Of a stretch of 7,345 nucleotides of DNA, positions 1 to 5,646 are shown in pieces (position 1 is the first letter of the stretch; every line of letters begins with the position of its first letter). Location of the stretch: positions 1-7,345 of the forward strand of contig WLOZ01000086.1 in assembly GCA_009699025.1 (NCBI GenBank), in the 5' to 3' direction. The stretch comes from Actinomycetota bacterium. GTDB lineage: Bacteria > Actinomycetota > Actinomycetes > S36-B12 > CAIYMF01. A program made the position numbers and the translations under genes. The notes beneath the pieces are model-generated. The model worked only from the letters and a program-made list of their open reading frames with translations. It was not told the origin of the DNA and did not search any database.

Positions 1-55
1 CAAAGAAACCCCAGACGGTCACCGATTGACCAAAGATGCCCGAGGGGAGACGAGG
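1..55 (-). repeat. Left inverted-repeat arm (diverged copy of 28-bp repeat plus a partial copy)
   Basis: This stretch is the reverse complement of 1051-1105 at 48 of 55 positions with no gaps (position p pairs with 1106-p). It contains one full copy of the 28-bp repeat at 13-40, with 26 of 28 positions matching the right-hand copies. The last 10 bases of a second copy lie at 1-10, so the array continues beyond the window edge. The core is CGGTCACCGATTGACCAAAG at 16-35. The arm ends 50 bp before the start codon of the AbiEi-like gene. It could be one end of a mobile cassette, an operator, or a REP-like intergenic repeat. Confidence 0.85.
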
Positions 56-105
56 CCTGTGGATGACTCCTGCAGCACCCACTCGACCTGCGACACTCTG
101 AGCGC

Positions 106-1041
106 ATGAACACCCTGCACTCCCAGATCCGTGCCGTGGAACGCCTCGCTCGCAACCAGCACGGTGTCGTCACTCGGGCTGAGGCCATCGACCTCGGCGT
201 CAGCATGAAGGCCCAGCGCCGACAGTTGGCCTCGGGAGCATGGCGGTTACTCCTGGGCTGCCTCGTCGTCCCCGCCACTCCACGTAACGCCGACGCCACT
301 GTCGCCGCCGCTCTCCAGTCGCGTCTCGGTGCGCAGTCTGTCGTGACAGGGCCCACGGCCCTGCGGCTTCACGGTGCTGAACTCGCCGATCGACAGCTTA
401 TTGCCTGGTGCCCGCCCGACACGCAGCCTCGAATCGCCGCTTCCGTGCGCATTCTGCGCGACGACGTCACGCGATCGGTTGCCACAGAGCGCGGGCTCCG
501 CCTCGCCTCCACCATCGACGCGCTCCTCGACACGTTGATCACCGTTGACGTGGCCCGCGCCGGCGAACTGCTCGACCGAGCGCTTCAACTGCGATGGGTT
601 ACTCACCAGGAGTGGGCCGATGCGGTCCCAGCTCGACTGGGCCGCGGTCGAATCGGTGCGAAGCGACTTCGCGAACTCACTCTCCGCATTGCCGAAGGAA
701 CCCACTCCGATGGCGAGCGACGGATGGCGCACCTGCTGCGCCGAGCTGGCTTCACCGGGTGGGTCGCCAACTTCGTGGTCTGCACTGCGAGTGGAATTCC
801 GAAGGCCGAACTCGACTTTGCGTTTCCGGACCTGCGTATTTGCATTGAGGTCGACGGCCGCGCGGCGCACTCAGGGGCCAAGGCCTTCGACCGCGATCGG
901 CGCCGGCAGAACGACCTCGCCCTCGACGGCTGGTTGGTGCTGCGCTTCACCTGGGCTCAAATCGTGAACGAGCCGGAGTGGGTGAGTGGCCAGATCCGGC
1001 TCGCGATCGCGAACCGCTCCCGGCTCGCGCGCATCTCCTGA
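106..1041 (+). CDS. AbiEi-like winged-helix protein with DUF559/Vsr-like endonuclease domain
   Basis: A 311-residue protein. Residues about 5-60 resemble the N-terminal winged-helix domain of AbiEi antitoxins (HGVVTRAEAIDLG, then a GAWR segment). Residues about 195-305 resemble the DUF559/Vsr-like PD-(D/E)xK endonuclease fold. Candidate catalytic residues are E204 (SDGERR), D237 (ELDFAF), and E248 and D250 (IEVDG), followed by H255. The R-rich stretch leading to NDLALDGW and then VLRFTW is typical of this family. Such proteins are common in actinobacteria and often annotated as type IV antitoxin-like or DUF559. Their biological role is not settled, and no AbiEii-type nucleotidyltransferase toxin is adjacent. 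No Shine-Dalgarno sequence precedes the ATG, so a leaderless transcript is possible. One rare TTA Leu codon lies at 247-249. The gene sits between inverted repeat arms that start 10 bp after its stop and end 50 bp before its start. Nuclease activity is inferred from motifs only. Confidence 0.85.
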   Translation: MNTLHSQIRAVERLARNQHGVVTRAEAIDLGVSMKAQRRQLASGAWRLLLGCLVVPATPRNADATVAAALQSRLGAQSVVTGPTALRLHGAELADRQLIAWCPPDTQPRIAASVRILRDDVTRSVATERGLRLASTIDALLDTLITVDVARAGELLDRALQLRWVTHQEWADAVPARLGRGRIGAKRLRELTLRIAEGTHSDGERRMAHLLRRAGFTGWVANFVVCTASGIPKAELDFAFPDLRICIEVDGRAAHSGAKAFDRDRRRQNDLALDGWLVLRFTWAQIVNEPEWVSGQIRLAIANRSRLARIS

Positions 1042-1050
1042 CCGAGGAAT

Positions 1051-1123
1051 CCTTGCCTCACCTCCGGCTTCTTTGGTCAATCGGTGACCGTCGGGGGCTT
1101 CTTTGGTCAATCGGTGACCGTCG
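1051..1123 (+). repeat. Right inverted-repeat arm with two identical tandem 28-bp repeats
   Basis: Two identical 28-bp copies occupy 1066-1093 and 1096-1123, separated by 2 bases (30-bp period). The shared core is CTTTGGTCAATCGGTGACCG. Each copy contains a small inverted repeat, GGTCA, loop ATCGG, TGACC (1075-1089 and 1105-1119). Positions 1051-1105 form the arm complementary to 1-55. The arm begins 10 bp after the stop codon of the AbiEi-like gene and ends 55 bp before the hydrolase start. There is no T tract, so a simple intrinsic terminator is not obvious, although the repeated stem-loops could attenuate read-through. Confidence 0.92.
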
Positions 1124-1178
1124 CGAGACTAGTCCGCGTTGTCGGGCAGTTTCCGTCGTCGAGTGCCATCCTGATGCC

Positions 1179-2045
1179 ATGACCACGACGTTCGAGTGGA
1201 TCGAGACGAACGGAGTGCGCCTGCACGTCGCCTTCGCCGGCCCCGACGACGGCGAGTTGGTGGTGCTGCTGCACGGATTTCCCGAGTTCTGGAAGGGGAT
1301 GCTCGCGCCCCTCGAGGCCTTCGCGGCCGCGGGCTACCGGGTGGTGGCGCCCGACCAGCGTGGCTACAACCTGAGTGACAAGCCCGAGGGAGTCGACGCC
1401 TACTCGCTCGACGTGCTGGGGGCCGACGTGGTGGGCCTCATCGACGCGATGGGCCACGAGCGCGCACACGTGATCGGCCACGACTGGGGCGCGGCGGTGA
1501 CCTGGTGGCTGGCGATCACGCGCCCCGAGCGGCTCGGGCGGGTGGCCGTGATCAATGTGCCTCACCCGTCCGTGCTCGTGCGACAGCTGCGGCGCAATCC
1601 GAGGCAGCTCGCCCGAAGCTGGTACATCGGCGCGTTCCAGCTGCCCTGGCTGCCCGAACGGGTGTTTGTCGGGCGCGCCGGCGAGCGGCTGGCCGCGGCG
1701 CTCGCTCGCACGGCCAACCCCGGCTCGTTCAGCGCCGACTACGTTGGCGACCTGTGCCGGGCGTGGTCGCAGCCGGGGGCGCCCACCGCAATGTTGAACT
1801 GGTACCGCGCCGCGCTGCGGAATCGCCCCGCCGACCCCGCCGACCTCACTGTGCACGAGCCGATCCTGATCCTCTGGGGGGTCAATGACGTCGCATTGGG
1901 CCGCTCGCTCGCCGAGGAGAGCCTCACACTGTGCGACGAGGGGCACCTGGTGCTGTTCGACGACGCCACCCACTGGCTACTGCACGACGAGCCAGACCGG
2001 GCCTGCCGCATGCTCGTCGACTGGGTCGCGGGTAGGGAGCTGTAA
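1179..2045 (+). CDS. Alpha/beta-fold hydrolase, epoxide-hydrolase-like
   Basis: A 288-residue cytoplasmic enzyme with no signal peptide. The oxyanion motif HGFPEFW is at residues 32-38. The nucleophile elbow is G-H-D-W-G at 100-104, giving Asp102 as nucleophile. The likely catalytic acid is Asp237 (WGVND) and the base is His265 (THWLLHDEP). Two cap tyrosines expected in soluble epoxide hydrolases are present, Tyr149 (SWYIGAFQLPWLPE) and Tyr209 (NWYRA). The Trp after the nucleophile favours epoxide hydrolase over fluoroacetate dehalogenase, which usually has Arg there. The reaction would be hydrolysis of an epoxide to a diol through an ester intermediate; the substrate is unknown. The ATG at 1179 was chosen because family similarity begins immediately after it, while the reading frame upstream runs through the repeat arm. 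No clear Shine-Dalgarno sequence precedes it. A haloalkane dehalogenase remains a less likely alternative. Confidence 0.9.
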   Translation: MTTTFEWIETNGVRLHVAFAGPDDGELVVLLHGFPEFWKGMLAPLEAFAAAGYRVVAPDQRGYNLSDKPEGVDAYSLDVLGADVVGLIDAMGHERAHVIGHDWGAAVTWWLAITRPERLGRVAVINVPHPSVLVRQLRRNPRQLARSWYIGAFQLPWLPERVFVGRAGERLAAALARTANPGSFSADYVGDLCRAWSQPGAPTAMLNWYRAALRNRPADPADLTVHEPILILWGVNDVALGRSLAEESLTLCDEGHLVLFDDATHWLLHDEPDRACRMLVDWVAGREL

Positions 2046-2115
2046 CCCCCCTACCGGGCGGAATGAAGTGTGCGTGGCGTGCGTTGGAATGACACGATAG
2101 ACATCAGTGCCCGCG

Positions 2116-2129
2116 GACTCGCGCGAGTC
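2116..2129. promoter_or_regulatory. Perfect 14-bp palindrome upstream of the PAC2 gene
   Basis: GACTCGCGCGAGTC is its own reverse complement. It lies 11 bp before the ribosome binding site of the PAC2 gene, and the half-site GGACTC at 2115-2120 recurs at 2131-2136. A palindrome with an extra direct half-site is the form expected of a repressor operator or a leader stem-loop. No regulator gene is adjacent to suggest which protein would bind it, and chance occurrence in GC-rich DNA cannot be excluded. Confidence 0.4.
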
Positions 2130-2140
2130 AGGACTCAACA

Positions 2141-2147
2141 GGGAGGA
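2141..2147 (+). promoter_or_regulatory. Ribosome binding site of the PAC2 gene
   Basis: GGGAGGA lies 7 bases before the ATG at 2155. This decides the start: an in-frame GTG at 2107 would give a longer protein, but its extra residues would be encoded by the palindrome and the ribosome binding site itself. Confidence 0.85.
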
Positions 2148-2154
2148 CCGCACC

Positions 2155-3060
2155 ATGCAGTCACCCGATGACCTGTACGACATCTATGACGACTCGGTGC
2201 CTCCCGGCCTGGTCATGATTCACAACCTCACCGGATTCCTCGACGCCGGGGCAGCAGGCAACACGGTGGTGAACCACCTGCTCTCGTCGCTCGAGAGCGA
2301 CCTGGTGGTGAGCTTCGATATTGACTCGCTGTACGACTACCGCGCGCGTCGCCCGCGCATGACCTTCCTGACTGACCACTACGGCCAGATCGACCTGCCC
2401 GAGCTATCGGTCACGATGCTGCGCGACCAAACCGGTCAGCCGTTCCTGCTGATGCACGGGCCCGAGCCCGACTTCGGCTGGCAGCGTTTCGCCGCCGCGG
2501 TTGAGGAGGTCGTGACCGAGTTCGACGTGCAGCTGGTGGTGGGCATGCATGCCGTGCCGTGGCCGGCCCCGCACACACGGCCGATCGGGGTCACTGCGCA
2601 CTCGGCAGACAGCTCGCTGCTCGCCGGGCGGGCTCCCTGGGTGGGCGACCTTGAGGTGCCGGGCCATATGACAGGGCTACTCGAGATCACGCTCGACGCT
2701 GCCGGCCACCGGGCTATGGGCTTCGTGGCGCACGTGCCCCACTACCTCTCGGGTGCCGAGCACCCGGCGTCGTCGGTCGCCCTTCTCGAGAACGTCATTT
2801 CGCAGACCGGGCTCGCCCTTCCGCTCGACTCGTTGCGCGAGGCCGCCCGCAAGTCTGATCTCGAGATCGACGCTCAGGTGCGCACTAGCGATGACAACCT
2901 CGAGGCCGTGCGCATGCTCGAGGTGCAGTACGACGCCATGCTTGCTAACCGGGCACCCGAGGCGTCGCCCTTCACCGATGCCGATCTCGCCTCGGGCGAC
3001 GACATCGCGGCGCAGGTTGAGCACTTCCTCGCCCAGCGCGACGCCCACGGTAGCGACTGA
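2155..3060 (+). CDS. PAC2 family protein (proteasome assembly chaperone-like)
   Basis: A 301-residue soluble protein of the PAC2 family, close to the usual length of about 300 residues in actinobacteria. Supporting segments are GLVMIHNLTGFLDAGAAG near residues 18-35, the ARRPRMTF stretch, the RPIGVTAHS motif in the middle, and VPHYLSG further on. The C-terminal part is charged and helical, ending in AAQVEHFLAQRDAHGSD. Eukaryotic PAC2 helps assemble the 20S proteasome. In actinobacteria the family is widespread, also in genomes lacking a proteasome, so its bacterial role is open. No proteasome genes (prcBA, mpa, pafA) are in view. The gene is separated from the hydrolase by 109 bp and from the peroxidase by 123 bp, so it is probably its own transcription unit. 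Confidence 0.9.
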   Translation: MQSPDDLYDIYDDSVPPGLVMIHNLTGFLDAGAAGNTVVNHLLSSLESDLVVSFDIDSLYDYRARRPRMTFLTDHYGQIDLPELSVTMLRDQTGQPFLLMHGPEPDFGWQRFAAAVEEVVTEFDVQLVVGMHAVPWPAPHTRPIGVTAHSADSSLLAGRAPWVGDLEVPGHMTGLLEITLDAAGHRAMGFVAHVPHYLSGAEHPASSVALLENVISQTGLALPLDSLREAARKSDLEIDAQVRTSDDNLEAVRMLEVQYDAMLANRAPEASPFTDADLASGDDIAAQVEHFLAQRDAHGSD

Positions 3061-3121
3061 TTCACACCGTTCTCTCACCATCGTCTCCCCGTCCCTTGAC
3101 CATCTGCTGGTGGAGTCTCTC

Positions 3122-3142
3122 CAGGGGCCCAACCGGGCCCTG
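3122..3142 (+). other. Short GC-rich stem-loop between PAC2 and peroxidase genes
   Basis: CAGG-G-GCCC, loop AACC, GGGC-CCTG forms an 8-bp stem with one bulged G. It lies 61 bases after the PAC2 stop and 27 bases before the peroxidase ribosome binding site. No T tract follows. It could be a weak terminator for the PAC2 transcript or a leader structure of the peroxidase mRNA; the sequence does not decide between them. Confidence 0.35.
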
Positions 3143-3168
3143 ACGACAGCGGCTGGCGCCGCCTATCA

Positions 3169-3174
3169 GGGGAG
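3169..3174 (+). promoter_or_regulatory. Ribosome binding site of the peroxidase gene
   Basis: GGGGAG ends 9 bases before the ATG at 3184. It supports this start over the second in-frame Met (M5), and the chosen start yields a complete signal peptide. Confidence 0.75.
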
Positions 3175-3183
3175 TGGACTCCA

Positions 3184-4857
3184 ATGGGACAGAGAATGCG
3201 GCACGGAACGATTGCAGGTGTCGGAGCGATGGTGATCGCGGGACTGGTAATTCCGGGCGCGCCCGCATCCGCCGCGTTGGCCCCTATCCCGACAGGTTCG
3301 CCCACAAGCGGCTACTCGATTGACGGCAGTGGCAACAATGCTGGCCGCCCCTCGTGGGGCGCCGCAGGAATCGCGCTCCTCCGGGGCGCAAAGTCCGCCT
3401 ACGGCGACCGGGTGTCGACGCCCGCGGGGGCATCGCGCCCGAGCGCCCGCGCGGTGAGCAACGCGGTGAGCGCGCAGACGGAGAGCGTCGTCAACGACCG
3501 TGCACTGTCGGACGTCATCTACGTGTGGGGCCAGTTCCTCGACCATGACATCAACCGGACCACCACCGGCACCGAGAGCTTGCCGATCATCGTCCCCACG
3601 GGTGACCCGTCATTCGACCCTAACTCGACCGGCACCAAGACGATCAGTTTCAGGCGCAGCGTTGTGGCTGCTGGCACGGGCACCTCAACGCTCAACCCGC
3701 GCCAGCAGACCGACTCGGTCACCGCGTTCATCGACGGCTCTCAGGTATACGGGTCTGACGCGACGCGCGCCAACGCCCTTCGCTCCTTCAGTGGAGGACA
3801 GCTGCGTACCAGTGCTGGCGACATGCTGCCGTACAACACGACTGGGCTTGCCAACGACAACGACTCACACCTACTGCCCGACACCGAGTTGTTCGTCGCT
3901 GGCGACGTGCGGGTCAACGAGAATCCCGACCTGATCGCGATGCAGACGCTGTTCATGCGCGAACACAACCGTCTCGCCACTGCTGCCCAGGCGCAGAACC
4001 CCGGCTGGACCGACGAGATGCTCTACCAGAGCGCGCGGCGGGTGGTCATCGCCGAACTGCAGGCAATCACGTTCAACGAGTTCCTCCCCGCCCTTCTCGG
4101 TAGGCAGGCCATCCCTGCCTACGCGGGGTACCGAAGCGGGCTCAACCCCTCGATCATCAACGAGTTCTCCACCGCGGCCTATCGCTTCGGGCACAGCCTG
4201 CTCGACAGTGAGCTCGGGCGGCTCAACAACGACGGAACGTCAGTGCCGGCGGGCGAACTCTCGCTGATGGAATCATTCTTCAACGCGGGAGTCTTCGACG
4301 TCACCCTTCCCAACCATGAAGGTGATATCGACCCCTTCCTCAAGGCGATGGCCTCAGGAAACTCGCAGGAAGTTGACCTCAAGGTGGTCGACGACGTGCG
4401 CGACTTCCTCTTTGGGGCTCCCGGCCAAGGTGGCTTCGACCTCGCAGCGCTGAACATCCAGCGTGGCCGCGACCACGGCCTGGCCGACTACAACTCGACC
4501 CGTGCCGCATACGGGCTACCGAAGGTCACCACCTTTGGGCAGATCACCCCCGACGTCGCGGTGCAGCAGCAGTTGCGCACCCTGTATGGCTCGGTCAACA
4601 ACATCGACCTCTGGGTGGGCGGTCTGGCCGAGAGGCACGCGTCTGGCGCAAGCGTGGGGCCGCTGTTCCAGCGGATTATCACCGACCAGTTCACGCGACT
4701 GCGCGACGGCGACAGTGGGTGGTTCGAGCGATCCTTCGCCGGCAACAACCTCGGGCAGATCCGGGGCACGCACCTGTCCGACGTGATCAAGCGCAACACC
4801 TCGCTCACGAACCTCCAGTCGAACGTGTTCGTGTGGACCGGTTCGGTGACTGGCTGA
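3184..4857 (+). CDS. Secreted animal-type haem peroxidase
   Basis: A 557-residue member of the peroxidase-cyclooxygenase superfamily (animal haem peroxidase). A Sec-type signal peptide spans residues 1-30: Arg4/Arg6, a hydrophobic core, and an ASA cleavage site before A31. It lacks a twin-arginine motif. Mapped by eye onto human myeloperoxidase: Gln117, Asp120 and His121 in WGQFLDHD (distal Gln, haem-ester Asp, distal His); Ca loop with Asp122, Thr180, Phe182, Asp184, Ser186 (TAFIDGS); distal Arg243 and haem-ester Glu246 (GDVRVNEN); proximal His337 (YRFGH); its partner Asn424 (LNIQRGRDHG). Asn247 replaces the Met that gives myeloperoxidase its sulfonium haem link, so at most two ester links are expected. 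The protein contains no cysteine, unlike its disulfide-rich animal relatives. No LPxTG anchor or C-terminal membrane segment is present, so it is likely released. It would oxidise halide, thiocyanate or organic substrates with peroxide; the actual substrate is unknown. A strong hairpin follows 18 bp after the stop. Confidence 0.95.
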   Translation: MGQRMRHGTIAGVGAMVIAGLVIPGAPASAALAPIPTGSPTSGYSIDGSGNNAGRPSWGAAGIALLRGAKSAYGDRVSTPAGASRPSARAVSNAVSAQTESVVNDRALSDVIYVWGQFLDHDINRTTTGTESLPIIVPTGDPSFDPNSTGTKTISFRRSVVAAGTGTSTLNPRQQTDSVTAFIDGSQVYGSDATRANALRSFSGGQLRTSAGDMLPYNTTGLANDNDSHLLPDTELFVAGDVRVNENPDLIAMQTLFMREHNRLATAAQAQNPGWTDEMLYQSARRVVIAELQAITFNEFLPALLGRQAIPAYAGYRSGLNPSIINEFSTAAYRFGHSLLDSELGRLNNDGTSVPAGELSLMESFFNAGVFDVTLPNHEGDIDPFLKAMASGNSQEVDLKVVDDVRDFLFGAPGQGGFDLAALNIQRGRDHGLADYNSTRAAYGLPKVTTFGQITPDVAVQQQLRTLYGSVNNIDLWVGGLAERHASGASVGPLFQRIITDQFTRLRDGDSGWFERSFAGNNLGQIRGTHLSDVIKRNTSLTNLQSNVFVWTGSVTG

Positions 4858-4875
4858 TCGAGGCCGAAGGATGCC

Positions 4876-4912
4876 GCTAGTGCGCCCGGGTGACTGGCCC
4901 GGGCGCACTAGC
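4876..4912 (+). terminator. Strong stem-loop terminator after the peroxidase gene
   Basis: GCTAGTGCGCCCGGG at 4876-4890 pairs perfectly with CCCGGGCGCACTAGC at 4898-4912, a 15-bp stem with a 7-base loop (TGACTGG). It starts 18 bases after the peroxidase stop. Only short T runs follow, which is common for actinobacterial terminators. It separates the peroxidase from the two-component operon. Confidence 0.85.
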
Positions 4913-4913
4913 C

Positions 4914-4941
4914 TTGCCTGTGAAAGTAGGGCGACTATCAA
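4914..4941 (+). promoter_or_regulatory. Possible promoter of the two-component operon
   Basis: TTGCCT (4914-4919) and TATCAA (4936-4941) are 16 bases apart, each matching four of six positions of the vegetative -35 and -10 consensus. The pair lies immediately after the terminator stem. The implied transcription start falls at about 4947, giving a very short leader that would begin at the ribosome binding site. The match is modest and the call rests mainly on position. Confidence 0.3.
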
Positions 4942-4946
4942 CCGTC

Positions 4947-4954
4947 GAGGAGGG
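4947..4954 (+). promoter_or_regulatory. Ribosome binding site of the response regulator gene
   Basis: GAGGAGGG lies 10 bases before the ATG at 4965. It fixes the start there rather than at the in-frame upstream GTG (4920) or ATG (4890); the latter lies inside the terminator hairpin. Confidence 0.85.
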
Positions 4955-4964
4955 ACCCGGAAGC

Positions 4965-5639
4965 ATGGCGAGAATTCTGGTGGTCGACGACGAGGAGTCG
5001 GTTAACCTCCTGCTCTGCGATGCCCTCGCCCTGGCGGGGCACCAGACCCTCAGCGCCCGGCACGGACTCGAGGCGATTCGCCTCGCGCGCGAGGAAAGCG
5101 TCGACCTGATCCTGCTCGACGTCAACATGCCCGGTGCCGACGGATACGAGGTACTCGAGCGAATCCGCGAGCGAGGAATCTCCACACCGGTCATCTTTCT
5201 GACTGCGCGACAGGAAAGTGAAGACACCAAGCGTGGCTTTACCCTCGGTGCCGACGACTTCGTGCGCAAGCCGTTTCGCCTTGAGGAGGTGGTGCTGAGG
5301 GTGGCCGCGGTGCTGAGACGCACCGCCCCCCTCGGAGTTCCTGAGATGCTGCGCGTTGGGGGAGTCTGCCTCAGCGTCGACCAGCACGCGGTGACAGTCG
5401 ATGGTGTTGCGGTGGAACTGTCGCCCACCGAGTTCCGACTGCTGCAGCACCTCATGGAGAACACCGGTCGGGTGCTGTCCCGCGGTCAGCTGCTGCGCGA
5501 GGTCTGGGGCTATCCGGCCGACGGGGAGACCAAGCTGGTCGACACCTACGTGTCGTACCTTCGGCGGAAGCTCGGCGACCACGTGACCATCCGCACCGTG
5601 CGCGGCGTGGGCTACCAGCTCGCTCACGGACCTCAGTAG
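4965..5639 (+). CDS. OmpR/PhoB-type response regulator
   Basis: A 224-residue transcription factor of the OmpR/PhoB family, of normal length. The receiver domain (about 1-118) has the acidic pair Asp8-Asp9, phosphoacceptor Asp52 (LLDVNMPG), Thr80 (FLTARQ) and Lys102 (RKPF), so all residues needed for phosphorylation are present. The switch aromatic position is Phe rather than Tyr (GADDFVRKPF). The C-terminal winged helix (about 125-221) contains the family signatures LSPTEFRLLQHLMEN, VLSRGQLL, VDTYVSYLRRKLG and IRTVRGVGYQL. It should receive phosphate from the kinase encoded 7 bp downstream and bind direct repeats in target promoters. Targets cannot be read from the sequence; the upstream peroxidase is a candidate by proximity only. 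The MprA/TcrX-like style is typical of actinobacteria, but I do not assign a symbol. Confidence 0.95.
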   Translation: MARILVVDDEESVNLLLCDALALAGHQTLSARHGLEAIRLAREESVDLILLDVNMPGADGYEVLERIRERGISTPVIFLTARQESEDTKRGFTLGADDFVRKPFRLEEVVLRVAAVLRRTAPLGVPEMLRVGGVCLSVDQHAVTVDGVAVELSPTEFRLLQHLMENTGRVLSRGQLLREVWGYPADGETKLVDTYVSYLRRKLGDHVTIRTVRGVGYQLAHGPQ

Positions 5640-5646
5640 TCGCCGC

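Noticed and set aside
58..66. DnaA-box-like TGTGGATGA
   Set aside because: It is a single site with one mismatch to the reverse complement of TTATCCACA, with no cluster and no replication genes nearby, so it is not evidence for an origin.
247..870. Minus-strand open frame of 207 codons opposite the AbiEi-like gene
   Set aside because: It lies wholly inside the + strand gene that has clear domain matches, and its composition is the low-complexity shadow typical of GC-rich DNA.
13..1123. Repeat copies considered as a CRISPR array
   Set aside because: The tandem copies are separated by only 2 bases, there are no spacers, and the two sides are in opposite orientation around a gene.
978..1178. 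Longer N-terminus for the hydrolase from a GTG at 978
   Set aside because: It would overlap the AbiEi-like gene and translate the tandem repeats; hydrolase similarity begins only after the ATG at 1179.
1107..1973. Minus-strand open frame of 288 codons opposite the hydrolase
   Set aside because: It is a shadow of the + strand hydrolase, whose catalytic motifs are all in place; the translation is rich in His, Arg, Pro and Val with no recognisable fold motif.
3096..3101. TTGACC as a -35 element for the peroxidase gene
   Set aside because: No -10-like hexamer is found at 16-18 bases downstream.
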